From: JBKECP01 sp047974765
Lineage (GTDB): Bacteria; Pseudomonadota; Gammaproteobacteria; Pseudomonadales; Halieaceae
Assembly: GCA_047974765.1 (NCBI GenBank)
Contig: JBKECP010000028.1
Coordinates: 1-30,029 of the forward strand
DNA length: 30,029 nt
Direction: 5' to 3'
This document shows, piece after piece, positions 1-8,297 of the stretch (position 1 is the stretch's first letter; each line of letters opens with the position of its first letter). The notes under the pieces are model-generated. The model did not search any database. It was not told the origin of the DNA and saw only the letters and a program-made list of their open reading frames with translations. A program made the position numbers and the translations under genes.

Positions 1-270
1 AACGAATTGGCGCATGGCACGAGAATCATAAAGGGCTTCCTCAGCAGCAGGATCAGAGAGGCTGAACCAGTGCTGCAGGAAGTGGATGAGCAACATGCGT
101 TCGATGCCTAGGGGTCGCCGGCCAGCGCCTTTTGGGTTCCGGTAGAACGGTTCGATGGCTTCGCAGAGCTCTTTCAAGGGAATGATCTCTTCCATATAAT
201 CCAGAAATTGCTCTTTGCGCGTTTTCTTACGGTACTTCTCGAAGCCGTCCGTCAGCGATTTTTGTTTCAT
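1..270 (-). CDS. IS5-family transposase, N-terminal 90 residues (cut by window edge)
   Basis: The reading frame starts with ATG at 268-270 and stays open to the window edge, giving MKQKSLTDGFEKYRKKTRKE and then a segment ending FYRNPKGAGRRPLGIERMLL. This N-terminus, with the basic DGFEKYRKKTR stretch, the P-K-G-A-G-R-R-P motif and the following LLIHFLQHWF and LYDSRAMRQF segments, is typical of IS5-subgroup DDE transposases. Those proteins bind the element's ends and catalyse cut-and-paste transposition. The DDE catalytic residues would lie in the part outside the window. No frameshift or stop is seen in the visible portion, so it could be intact. Confidence 0.85.
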   Translation of the reverse strand, partial: MKQKSLTDGFEKYRKKTRKEQFLDYMEEIIPLKELCEAIEPFYRNPKGAGRRPLGIERMLLIHFLQHWFSLSDPAAEEALYDSRAMRQFV

Positions 271-341
271 CGGCAAGATAAACTCGGTGAATGACTAGAT
301 TTGTGTATTATCGCGCAAATTATGAATTAATCAGAGATGCC
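1..341 (-). mobile_element. IS5-family insertion sequence, transposase-start end (rest outside window)
   Basis: The left edge of the window lies inside an insertion sequence whose transposase begins at 270 and runs leftwards out of view. Read outward, the probable terminal sequence starts at 341 (GGCATCTCTGATTAATTCAT on the minus strand), a form I associate with IS5-group inverted-repeat ends. Immediately outside it, 342-345 is TTAA, which fits the YTAR target duplication known for the IS5 subgroup. The other end is not visible, so neither the inverted repeat nor the duplication can be confirmed. The boundary at 341 is inferred; the transposase call is firmer. Confidence 0.6.
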
Positions 342-428
342 TTAATAGTGTTTCAGACTTTCAGGTAGCATTTAAAAGGTTGGTTCAATGCGGGTGAGCA
401 GTGCGTGAATGCTCTGCTGTTAGGTATA

Positions 429-455
429 AAAAAGGGCCGCTAAGCGACCCTTTTA
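429..455 (-). terminator. Rho-independent terminator of the RND efflux operon
   Basis: Read on the minus strand, the sequence just after the pump stop codon forms a stem AAAAGGGTCGC / GCGGCCCTTTT with a TTA loop and one mismatch, followed by a T run. It lies between the pump gene and the insertion sequence, so transcription of the operon should end before the IS. Confidence 0.85.
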
Positions 456-461
456 AAAAGT

Positions 462-3400
462 TTAAGATTCCAGCACTGTGGGCGGGCTGCTTTGTTGTTC
501 AACCTGTAAATCACGCCCCAGATAGAGGTAGATGGCTGGCAGTACATAAAGTGTAAACAGTGTGCCGATGGTCATACCGGAGGCAATGACCAGGCCCATG
601 GAAAAGCGGGATGAGGCACCGGGGCCAGAACCAATTAATAGTGGCACCATGGCTAGTACCAATGCGGCTGTTGTCATCAGTACCGGACGCAGACGAACGG
701 CAGCGGCTTCTTCGATTGCCATGCGTTTGCTACGACCCTGCTCCTGCAGGCGGTTGGCAAATTCCACGATTAAAATACCGTGCTTGGAGATAACACCGAT
801 CAGTGTTACCAAGCCTACCTGGGTGTAGATGTTGAGAGTGGCTCCTGGCACCTGAAACATGGCCAGAATATTCAGGCACAATAATGCGCCGCTGATTGAC
901 ATGGGTACAGTAACCAGCATGATGACTGGATCCCGGAAGGATTCAAATTGAGCCGATAGCACCAAATAGATCAGCAGCAGGGCAAAGAAGAAAGTTGTCA
1001 ACAGGGAGCTGCCTTCATACTTGAATTGCCGACTTTCGCCCGCGTAATCGACACTGTATTCCTGTGTTAGTACGTCGTTGGCAATGTCTTCCAGTGTTGC
1101 CAGAGCCGTACCTAAATCTACGCCTGGGCGCGGCAAGCCAGACAGTGTGACAGCATTGAGCTGCTGGAAACTGCGCAGGCTACGGGGAACCACTTTGTTC
1201 TCCAGTGTTACCAGCGTATTTAATGGAATCAGCTTCCCACTGCGTGTCCGGGTATAGTAATTCTCCAGATCAGATGGCATAAGCCGCTGTTGGCGTTTTA
1301 TCTGTGGAATAACCTTGTAGGAGCGATCCATCATGGCAAAACGATTGACATAACCGCCAGCCAGCAAAGCACTGAGATCGGCACTTAGCGTTTGCATCTC
1401 AACACCCAGCAGTGCGGCTTTATTGCGATCAATATGTAATTGTTGCTGTGGTTTATCAATTTTCAGGTTTTGATCAATAAAGATAAAACGGCCACTTTCG
1501 CGGGCGCGTTGCAGTACCTGTGAGGCAACATCATTAAGCGCTGAAAAATCGAGTGTGGTGTTGATAATAAACTCGATTGGAAAACTGCCTGTACTTGGCA
1601 ATGGTGACGGGTTGATAATATTGACGCGCAATCCGGCAATGGCATCCAGGCTCGGTTGTAGCGTCTCATTCAACAGCTGGTCAGTGTTGCGCTGACGCTC
1701 CTCCCAGGGAACGGCAATCATGCCTCCGTAAATACCATTAGTGGAGCCTGAACCGTCGGGACTGCCACCATTGAACAGAAAGTTGAGAGCAATTTCCGGT
1801 GTTTCCTGGGTAATCTGGCCTATTTCAGCGGAGAAGGTTTCGATGTAATCCCTGCTCACATAGGGGTCAGCCTCGCCAATAAAGAATAAAAATCCCAAAT
1901 CTTCCGGGGGAGCCAGTTCGGTGGGAGTGCGTATAAACAGGAAGTAACAAGACACTAAAATAGCAGCGCCAAATATAAGGATGCCACCACGATCATCCAT
2001 CATCCGATGCAGATCACGTTGATAAGCGTGACGCAGAGCATCAAAGCGTTTTTCCAGCCAGTCTTCCAGACGATTGCCTTCTTCGCCTTCGGCTTGTTTT
2101 TTCAGCATGCGTGAGCACATCATTGGTGACAATGTAAGAGCAACGATACCTGAAATAAGAACGGCGCCAGCCAGTGTGAAAGCGAACTCGATAAATAATG
2201 TGCCGGTCAGTCCGCCGACAAAACCGATGGGCAGATAAACCGCAACCAGCGTAGTGGTCATTGCCACAATAGGCCAGGATAGTTCACGAGCTCCCTGTAA
2301 CGCCGCATCCATAGGTGGCATGCCCTCTTCAATATGGCGGTGGATATTTTCCAGCACGATAATTGCGTCGTCCACTACGATGCCGATGGCCAGTACAAAA
2401 GCCAGCAGTGTCAGCAGGTTGATCGAAAAGCCCATCAGCTGCATTAAAAAGAGAGCGCCAATTAATGACAAAGGTACTGCTACGGCCGGAATCAATACCG
2501 AACGCATTGATCCCAGGAAAAGAAAAATAACCACAATAACGATGGCCATTGCTTCGATAATAGTGGTCTGCACTTCATTAATGGCGTTCTGAATATAAAC
2601 CGTGGCGTCATAGTTGATATTGCCACTGATGCCCTCGGGCAGGCGTGGTTTAATAATGTTGTGGTAAACATCGCGCACGCGGGCAATAACGTCCAGAGCA
2701 TTGGCATCGGTGGCAACGGTAACTTTGATATAGACAGTTTCCCGGTCGATAAACATGGATGAGGTGGCATAGCCTTCATTGCCCAGTTCGACATCGGCAA
2801 TGTCGCTCAGGCGGATAATGGCGCCATCCTTCTCCCGCAAAACCAGTTGCCTGAATTCTTCAACAGTGCTCAGATCTGTATTGGCCTTCAGATTGATTTC
2901 CACCATGCTGCCTTTGGTGGAACCAACAGCTGACAATACGTTGTTGGCTGTCAGTGCAGCGCTGACTTCACTGGCCGTGATGTCGAGTGCTGTCATCCGG
3001 TCCTGATCCAGCCAGATACGCATGGCAAATACGGCTGTGGTATTTGCTTCAGCGCGTTGAATGCCGGGCAAAGTGGTCAGTTTGGGTTCAATCTCGCGGA
3101 TAACATAGTCAGCGACCCGATTGGTGGGCAACGTGTTACTTGAGAATGAGATATACATGGCGCCCACTTGATCACCTACGGCGAGGTTGATGACCGGGTC
3201 TTCAGATTCACGCGGTAATTCGTTGCGTAGTTTATTGACCTTGGTGACTACCTGGGTCAACACTTCATCAGGGTTGGCGCCTGTGCGGACATAGGCAGAT
3301 ACCAGACTGATACCGTTACTGCTGACTGAGGAGATATAGTCAATATTTTCAGCTGTTGCTACTTCCTGCTCCAGTGGCGTGGTGATAAAACCCTTGATCA

Positions 3401-3572
3401 GCTCGGCATCGGCACCGGTATAGACAGTGGAAACAGTAATCACCGCGTTTTCGATCATCGGATATTCGCGAACATTCAAATCCTGGGCAGCGCGCAGCCC
3501 CAATACAAACAAAAACAGACTGACAACGGTTGCCAATACTGGCTTGCGAATAAAAATATCAGTGAATTTCAT
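462..3572 (-). CDS. RND (HAE-1/AcrB-like) multidrug efflux inner-membrane transporter
   Basis: A 1036-residue proton-driven inner-membrane pump of the AcrB/MexB class, which moves drugs or other small amphiphiles from the membrane and periplasm to an outer-membrane channel. It starts with MKFTDIFIRKPVLATVVSLF, the usual cytoplasmic edge plus first membrane helix. The TM4 relay acidic pair is present in GIVVDDAIIV (D401, D402). Two large periplasmic loops follow TM1 and TM7, and the second half repeats the topology (helices around LLIYLVLSAQ and LVTLIGVISKHGILIVEF). Length is normal for the family. The adaptor gene lies immediately upstream with one base between the genes, so they are one operon. 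The substrate cannot be deduced. No outer-membrane factor gene is linked, so a TolC-type protein encoded elsewhere is probably used. Confidence 0.95.
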   Translation of the reverse strand: MKFTDIFIRKPVLATVVSLFLFVLGLRAAQDLNVREYPMIENAVITVSTVYTGADAELIKGFITTPLEQEVATAENIDYISSVSSNGISLVSAYVRTGANPDEVLTQVVTKVNKLRNELPRESEDPVINLAVGDQVGAMYISFSSNTLPTNRVADYVIREIEPKLTTLPGIQRAEANTTAVFAMRIWLDQDRMTALDITASEVSAALTANNVLSAVGSTKGSMVEINLKANTDLSTVEEFRQLVLREKDGAIIRLSDIADVELGNEGYATSSMFIDRETVYIKVTVATDANALDVIARVRDVYHNIIKPRLPEGISGNINYDATVYIQNAINEVQTTIIEAMAIVIVVIFLFLGSMRSVLIPAVAVPLSLIGALFLMQLMGFSINLLTLLAFVLAIGIVVDDAIIVLENIHRHIEEGMPPMDAALQGARELSWPIVAMTTTLVAVYLPIGFVGGLTGTLFIEFAFTLAGAVLISGIVALTLSPMMCSRMLKKQAEGEEGNRLEDWLEKRFDALRHAYQRDLHRMMDDRGGILIFGAAILVSCYFLFIRTPTELAPPEDLGFLFFIGEADPYVSRDYIETFSAEIGQITQETPEIALNFLFNGGSPDGSGSTNGIYGGMIAVPWEERQRNTDQLLNETLQPSLDAIAGLRVNIINPSPLPSTGSFPIEFIINTTLDFSALNDVASQVLQRARESGRFIFIDQNLKIDKPQQQLHIDRNKAALLGVEMQTLSADLSALLAGGYVNRFAMMDRSYKVIPQIKRQQRLMPSDLENYYTRTRSGKLIPLNTLVTLENKVVPRSLRSFQQLNAVTLSGLPRPGVDLGTALATLEDIANDVLTQEYSVDYAGESRQFKYEGSSLLTTFFFALLLIYLVLSAQFESFRDPVIMLVTVPMSISGALLCLNILAMFQVPGATLNIYTQVGLVTLIGVISKHGILIVEFANRLQEQGRSKRMAIEEAAAVRLRPVLMTTAALVLAMVPLLIGSGPGASSRFSMGLVIASGMTIGTLFTLYVLPAIYLYLGRDLQVEQQSSPPTVLES

Positions 3573-3573
3573 A

Positions 3574-4701
3574 TCAGCCGTTTTCCGGTTGGGGTGTCAG
3601 ACTGCTGGTGGGCTGCACCGAATTATCAATAATGACTGGAGCACCCGGGTTCAGTTTTAACAAACCGCTGGTGGCGATGGTTTCGCCTGCATCAAGTCCT
3701 TCCAGTACCGCAATCATATCGCCGCGAATGGTGCCCAGTGTGACAAAGCGCTGCTCCACACTCATGCCATCACCCTGCGGGACAAGTACATAGACCGAGT
3801 TACCGTAGGAGCGATAGGCAATAGCGGTTTGAGGCACAATAATCTGTTCTTCCCGCTCGCCGATCGGCAGGCTGATATTGGCCACCATACCAGGACGCAA
3901 CAGATTCTCGTGATTGCCAACTGTAGCCTGAACAACAAAATTGCGGGTGTCGGTATCAACTACTGGCGAAATGGCGGTAATAATGCCTTCAAATATTTCA
4001 CCTTTAAGTGCGGGCAGTGCAACAACCACTTTCATCTTCGTTGCAATGTCACGGCTGTACTGTTCTGGCAGACTGAAGTTGACGTAGAGTTTATCCAGAG
4101 ACTGCAGTTCGATAATTGTGTCGCCTGCCTGTACATAATCACCCACATTGACACGGCGAATGCCCAGCTGGCCATCATAGGCCGCACGCAGGGTTTTTTG
4201 CTCGATGCGTGCTTCCTGGGCCTTTACTCTGGCCTGAGCCTGATCCAATTCGCTGGCACGCTGATCCAGCTCGGATTTGGAAATGTTGCGCGAGGCAACC
4301 AGGCTGTTGGCGCGGCGCTTTTCAATAGCGGCCAGCTCGGCGGCGGCCTTTAATGCAGCCAGCTCCGCCTGATCGGGATCTGAGTTCAATCTGAGAATAA
4401 CGTCCCCTGCTTTAACCTGGGCGCCATTGTCAAAGTAAATATTGTCGATGGTGCCCTGTACTTCGGTCGCCAGCTCGGCACCTTGAATAGAGGTGAGTGT
4501 GCCTACTGCCTCAACGGCATTTTGCCAGCTGGCAGCACGAGCTTCGTCTGTCGATACATAAACTGGCGCAAAGGGCATATTATTCATGGCTTCGTTCATC
4601 ATTTTGCGACCATACCACTGCATGCCAATAACACCGCCAAATAACAGTGCTGTCAGTAACAGAATCAGCCACATGCGTTTTCCAAACAGTACTTTTTTCA
4701 T
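3574..4701 (-). CDS. RND efflux periplasmic adaptor (membrane fusion protein)
   Basis: A 375-residue HlyD/AcrA-type adaptor that bridges the RND pump and an outer-membrane channel. Residues about 9-28 form an uncleaved N-terminal anchor or signal segment (WLILLLTALLFGGVIGMQW). It is followed by a barrel-sandwich/lipoyl half (EVQGTIDNIYFDNGAQVKAG), an alpha-helical hairpin rich in Ala/Glu/Gln/Arg, the second lipoyl half (LRAAYDGQLGIRRVNVGDYV) and beta-barrel and membrane-proximal domains ending near residue 360. No lipobox is seen, so anchoring is by the N-terminal helix. It is the first gene of the operon. A predicted promoter and a palindromic operator candidate lie in its 5' region, but no regulator gene is adjacent. 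Confidence 0.94.
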   Translation of the reverse strand: MKKVLFGKRMWLILLLTALLFGGVIGMQWYGRKMMNEAMNNMPFAPVYVSTDEARAASWQNAVEAVGTLTSIQGAELATEVQGTIDNIYFDNGAQVKAGDVILRLNSDPDQAELAALKAAAELAAIEKRRANSLVASRNISKSELDQRASELDQAQARVKAQEARIEQKTLRAAYDGQLGIRRVNVGDYVQAGDTIIELQSLDKLYVNFSLPEQYSRDIATKMKVVVALPALKGEIFEGIITAISPVVDTDTRNFVVQATVGNHENLLRPGMVANISLPIGEREEQIIVPQTAIAYRSYGNSVYVLVPQGDGMSVEQRFVTLGTIRGDMIAVLEGLDAGETIATSGLLKLNPGAPVIIDNSVQPTSSLTPQPENG

Positions 4702-4778
4702 AATTATCCGGTTTAACGTAATAAAAAAACGAGCGCACGAGCCGGGCGCGGCGGTGTGCTATTTGGTCTGGTACAGAT

Positions 4779-4794
4779 GGCTCATTGATGAGCC
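4779..4794. promoter_or_regulatory. 16-bp inverted repeat, operator candidate for the efflux operon
   Basis: GGCTCAT-TG-ATGAGCC is a 7-bp perfect inverted repeat with a 2-base centre, lying 78-93 bases upstream of the adaptor start and downstream of the predicted -10 box. Its size and position suit a dimeric TetR- or MarR-type repressor. As RNA it would be only a weak 2-base-loop hairpin, so a DNA operator is the more natural reading. Confidence 0.4.
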
Positions 4795-4831
4795 GCCCCT
4801 GGTTGCACTGGGGAGTTTTGAAGCAGAGGGT

Positions 4832-4861
4832 ATTATAACTGTCGTTTTTGATACTTGAAAA
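4832..4861 (-). promoter_or_regulatory. Predicted sigma-70 promoter for the RND efflux operon
   Basis: On the minus strand a perfect TATAAT (-10, 4832-4837) is preceded after 18 bases by TTTTCA (4856-4861, four of six matches to the -35 consensus). Transcription would begin near 4825, leaving a leader of roughly 120 nt that contains the inverted repeat at 4779-4794. Confidence 0.45.
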
Positions 4862-4913
4862 TCATCAGGCATGTGCAGGAATGCCGTCTTTGGAGTAATT
4901 CTGGCGAGTTTCC

Positions 4914-5690
4914 CTACTCGATAACTTCGGAGACCAGCGCCAGCCTGAAGCCCTGTCGCTTGAGTTTCGGCAAAGCTTCTTCAAGGAAGGCAATGGTTTG
5001 CGGGTAGGGGTGGCCTATACCTACGGCCATACCCCGATTGCGTGCAAGTTGCAGTAAATGCTGGAATTGTTTCGCAATGGCATCATGGTTTTGTTGGTTA
5101 TCCAGGAAAATCTGCCGGGAAAGATTGGGCACATATTGCTCCCTGGCGATATGTGCGGCAACCGTGCGCTTGTCGGTGCGTGAATCGACAAAATAAAGAT
5201 GTTGTCGGGCCAGCTCGACCATCAGCCAACGCATTTGTGTATGTCGCTGGGTTAAAGCTGAACCCATATGATTATTCACGCCGCGCACAAAGGGAATGCT
5301 GGCTAATGAGGCTCTTAGGGTATCATTGAATTGTTGATGGCTCAGTGCGGGTGTGAGGGCTCCCCGGCCAAGCGGCATATTGCTGATATTGCTCATGGGT
5401 GCATGTAGCAGCACTTCCTTGCCCAGCTGGTGGGCCTGGTGAGCGAGACGGGAACCGTAGGGTGTATAAGGCAGGATGGCATAATTCAGCTTGCCCGGCA
5501 GTTCAATGGCCGCGCGGCTGTTGGCCAGCTGGTTGCCGATGTCATCAATAATGATAACAACAGCAGGCATCACAACAGGCGGTTCACTGTCAAAGTAAAG
5601 GTGAGGGCATTTATCCGGGCCGCGAGTCATCGCTGTGGTCCAGCTGCTGCTGAACAGGCTCAGCAGCAGGATCAGTAGAGCGTGAGGCAT
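4914..5690 (-). CDS. Divergent polysaccharide deacetylase family protein (YibQ/DUF610-like)
   Basis: A 258-residue secreted protein with a signal peptide (residues 1 to about 20). The divergent polysaccharide deacetylase fold is shown by VVIIIDDIGN (D49, D50), LLHAPMSN (H97), GVNNHMGS (H141), FVDSRTD (D169), FLDN (D197) and GIGHPYP (H227). These residues resemble the metal/acid-base set of NodB-like enzymes in a rearranged form. Its biochemical substrate is not established for the family. The gene begins one base after the ctpA stop codon, so it is translationally coupled, and the gpmI-envC-ctpA-yibQ order is conserved in many Gammaproteobacteria. That order points to a role in the cell wall or surface polysaccharide. 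Confidence 0.9.
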   Translation of the reverse strand: MPHALLILLLSLFSSSWTTAMTRGPDKCPHLYFDSEPPVVMPAVVIIIDDIGNQLANSRAAIELPGKLNYAILPYTPYGSRLAHQAHQLGKEVLLHAPMSNISNMPLGRGALTPALSHQQFNDTLRASLASIPFVRGVNNHMGSALTQRHTQMRWLMVELARQHLYFVDSRTDKRTVAAHIAREQYVPNLSRQIFLDNQQNHDAIAKQFQHLLQLARNRGMAVGIGHPYPQTIAFLEEALPKLKRQGFRLALVSEVIE

Positions 5691-5691
5691 A

Positions 5692-6999
5692 TCAGGGGGA
5701 GGTCGATGCCGCCTGCTGCTGCCGGTTTTTACGTTTTTCGAGGATGTTTACGCCTTTGAGCAGAGTCAGTGCTTCGTAGAGCTGATTATCGCTGGACAGC
5801 AGTGTGTTGGCGGCACTGCGGGCCTTGTTGTCTTCGGCCTTGCCGCGAGTGTTTTCCAGATGGCGGTTCAGATCTGCCTCACTGAGCCGCCCTGAACTAT
5901 CGTAGGTTTCAACTTTGGCGTATTCCACATTAATGTCAGGTTCAATGCCCTCAGCCTGAATGGAGCGCCCGCTGGGCGTAAAATAAAGCGCTGTGGTCAA
6001 CTTGACGGCCCGTGACTCAGAGATGGGCATGATTGACTGGACGGAACCTTTGCCAAAGCTTCTGGTACCCATAATAACGGCGCGACTATGATCTTGCAGA
6101 GCGCCCGCTACAATTTCCGAGGCGCTGGCAGAACCGCCATTAATCAATACCACTATTGGCACGCCGTTGAGTTCGTCACCGGGGCGTGCGCTGAAGCGGG
6201 TGTCAGCATCGGGTTGGCGACCTTCGGTATAAACTACCAATCCGCCATCGAGAAAGAGGTCGGCCACCGCCACGCTGGCCTGTAGAACACCACCCGGATT
6301 GTTGCGCAAGTCCAGTACCAGGCCATTGAGAGTGCCCTTGGCCTGTAGTTTTTGTAGCGCCCTGGCTACATCCTTGCCGGTAGGTTGCTGAAACTGGGCG
6401 ATGCGAATATAACCATAGCCAGGCTCCAGCATGCGCTGACGTACGCTGGCAACCTTGATAGTGTCGCGTACTACGGTGATCTCCAGTGGTTGGTTTTCAC
6501 CCTGCCGCCCGATAGTGAGCCGGATTTCACTGCCTTTGGGGCCACGCATGATGTCGATAGCCTCATTCAGGCCCATGCCCTGCACCGGATGACTGTCGAG
6601 CTTGAGAATCAAGTCACCGGATTTAAGGCCGGCTTCGGCAGCGGGTGAGCCGTCAATGGGGGAGACAATTTTCACATAGCCGTCTTCCACACCGACTTCA
6701 ATACCCAGGCCGGTAAATTCACCGCTGGTATTGTTTTGCAGATCCTCAAACTCATTTTTATTGAGATAGGCCGAGTGTGGATCGAGGTTCATCAACATGC
6801 CTTCGATAGCGTACTGAAGTAACGTGGAGTCATCCAGTTCTTCAACATAACCGATGCGAATGCGGTTAAATACATCGGCAAAAGTACGCAATTCCTCCAG
6901 CGGTAATTCTGCCGCCTGCTCGGTTTCAGCATGAGAAATCAGTGGAAGGGCAAGCAGGGCACCGCCCAGCAGAACACGAAACAGATGAGGTACATACAT
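5692..6999 (-). CDS. ctpA: Carboxyl-terminal processing protease (S41 family)
   Basis: A 435-residue periplasmic serine protease. Residues 1-24 are a signal peptide ending SHA. A PDZ domain lies at about 95-175, with the FTGLGIEVGV carboxylate-binding loop and SPAAEAGLKSGD. The S41 catalytic domain follows. The Ser-Lys dyad is S292 in GGSASASEI and K317 in RSFGKGSVQ, spaced by 25 residues as in E. coli Prc. Family members trim or degrade periplasmic and lipoprotein substrates, including peptidoglycan hydrolases in Pseudomonas. That fits its position between EnvC and the deacetylase. The C-terminal tail is Gln/Lys-rich and probably flexible. Length is typical for CtpA and shorter than Prc. Confidence 0.95.
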   Translation of the reverse strand: MYVPHLFRVLLGGALLALPLISHAETEQAAELPLEELRTFADVFNRIRIGYVEELDDSTLLQYAIEGMLMNLDPHSAYLNKNEFEDLQNNTSGEFTGLGIEVGVEDGYVKIVSPIDGSPAAEAGLKSGDLILKLDSHPVQGMGLNEAIDIMRGPKGSEIRLTIGRQGENQPLEITVVRDTIKVASVRQRMLEPGYGYIRIAQFQQPTGKDVARALQKLQAKGTLNGLVLDLRNNPGGVLQASVAVADLFLDGGLVVYTEGRQPDADTRFSARPGDELNGVPIVVLINGGSASASEIVAGALQDHSRAVIMGTRSFGKGSVQSIMPISESRAVKLTTALYFTPSGRSIQAEGIEPDINVEYAKVETYDSSGRLSEADLNRHLENTRGKAEDNKARSAANTLLSSDNQLYEALTLLKGVNILEKRKNRQQQAASTSP

Positions 7000-7114
7000 G
7001 GCAGAAGTCGCTGCGGCCTGAGCCGCTCTGGTTAAGTGTCAAGGTCAAAGCGCCCTAGTGTAGCGCAAATGCGGGCCTTCAGGGTCTGCTACAGATGAAA
7101 GTGTGAAAGGCAGT

Positions 7115-8284
7115 TTAATTTTTGCGACACCAGCGTGCAGGGTCGACAGGCTTGCCCTGATAGCGGATCTCAAAATACAAACCAGGTTCATCAAGGGCGC
7201 CGCCAGCGCCAACAGTGCTGATGGCGGCCCCTGCTTTCACCCATTCGCCGACTTCGCGCAATAAACTTTGATTGTGAGCGTACAGGCTCATATAGCCATC
7301 GCCATGATCAATAATCAGCAGTAAGCCCGAGCCACGAAACCAGTCTGCATAAACCACCCGGCCCTGATGGATAGCGTGAACGGCTGTGCCAGCTCTGGCG
7401 GAAATGGCCAGACCCTGCCAGCGCATACCGGCCGCATTGCGGTTGCTGCCAAAACGGTTGCTGGGTGTGCCGACTACCGGCCAGGGCATTTGGCCTCGGC
7501 CTTCGTTAAAAGACTTGAAGTTTTCGGGTAGTTCGAAATCAATAATGGCCTGTTCGATGGTGGTCAGCAGTTGTTCCAGCTCTCGCCGGTTTTTTTGCAG
7601 TTGCTTGAGTTCATCGCCCTTGCTGCTGATATCACGGGCCAGATGATCGGCAGCGATCTGTCGTTCCTGCCGACTTTGCTCCAGTTCTGTGTGTTGCTCA
7701 GCCAGTTCGGACTGACGTCTGGTCAGTTCGTTGCGGTTATCCTCTATATCCTGGCGCACAGTATCAAATTCTGTCAGCGTTTGACGGTATTGCGCGATAA
7801 GACGTTGGCGGGCATCGACAAAATAGCGGTAATAGGTCATGGAGCGGGCAACACTCTGGGGATCTTCCTGGTTAAGCAGCACTTTCAGTTGCTGCTGGCG
7901 GCCCATTTTCCAGGCTGTGGCCAGCTCGTGTGCAATATGTTTGCGCTGTGCTTCACCGCGTGCGGCCAGCGCCTGGTGACGATTTTCCAGTTCCGCCAGC
8001 TCGTGCTGATTGGCTGTGATGGCAACTTCGGTTTCACGGGTTTGGCGAGCCAGCTGGCCAAGTGCCACATCGGCTTTGTGTAGTTGTGCCAGCAGTTCTT
8101 CACGACGGTCTTTGGCACGGCTCAATTCGTGATTCAGGTTCCTGATCTGGATCTGTAGTTTGTCCAGCTGTGCTTTTGTTTCCTTTTCATCCGGATCAGC
8201 GGCACAGAGCTCTACGGGCAGTGTTAACAGCACAACCAGTAAACATACCTGCCAAAGAGCCCATAGCGAGCGATAAATTTTCAC
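7115..8284 (-). CDS. envC: EnvC-like murein hydrolase activator (degenerate LytM/M23)
   Basis: A 389-residue periplasmic protein. It has a signal peptide (1 to about 28, ending ELCA), a long coiled-coil region (about 33-247, rich in Q/E/L/R) and a C-terminal LytM/M23 domain (about 285-387). The zinc-binding motifs are not intact: the first His/Asp motif is replaced by MRWQGLAI, and the last HxH reads YFEIRY with Tyr370 in place of the first His, while YAHN (H336) remains. This loss is the hallmark of EnvC, which activates septal amidases instead of cutting peptidoglycan itself and is controlled by FtsEX in E. coli. It sits 13 bases after gpmI and 115 bases before ctpA, in conserved order. Confidence 0.9.
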   Translation of the reverse strand: MKIYRSLWALWQVCLLVVLLTLPVELCAADPDEKETKAQLDKLQIQIRNLNHELSRAKDRREELLAQLHKADVALGQLARQTRETEVAITANQHELAELENRHQALAARGEAQRKHIAHELATAWKMGRQQQLKVLLNQEDPQSVARSMTYYRYFVDARQRLIAQYRQTLTEFDTVRQDIEDNRNELTRRQSELAEQHTELEQSRQERQIAADHLARDISSKGDELKQLQKNRRELEQLLTTIEQAIIDFELPENFKSFNEGRGQMPWPVVGTPSNRFGSNRNAAGMRWQGLAISARAGTAVHAIHQGRVVYADWFRGSGLLLIIDHGDGYMSLYAHNQSLLREVGEWVKAGAAISTVGAGGALDEPGLYFEIRYQGKPVDPARWCRKN

Positions 8285-8297
8285 AAAAGACGATGAA

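Noticed and set aside
3829..4353. A 174-codon plus-strand frame opposite the efflux adaptor, and similar long antisense frames in envC (7571-8083) and the PLP enzyme (25738-26229)
   Set aside because: All are antisense to genes with clear domain evidence.
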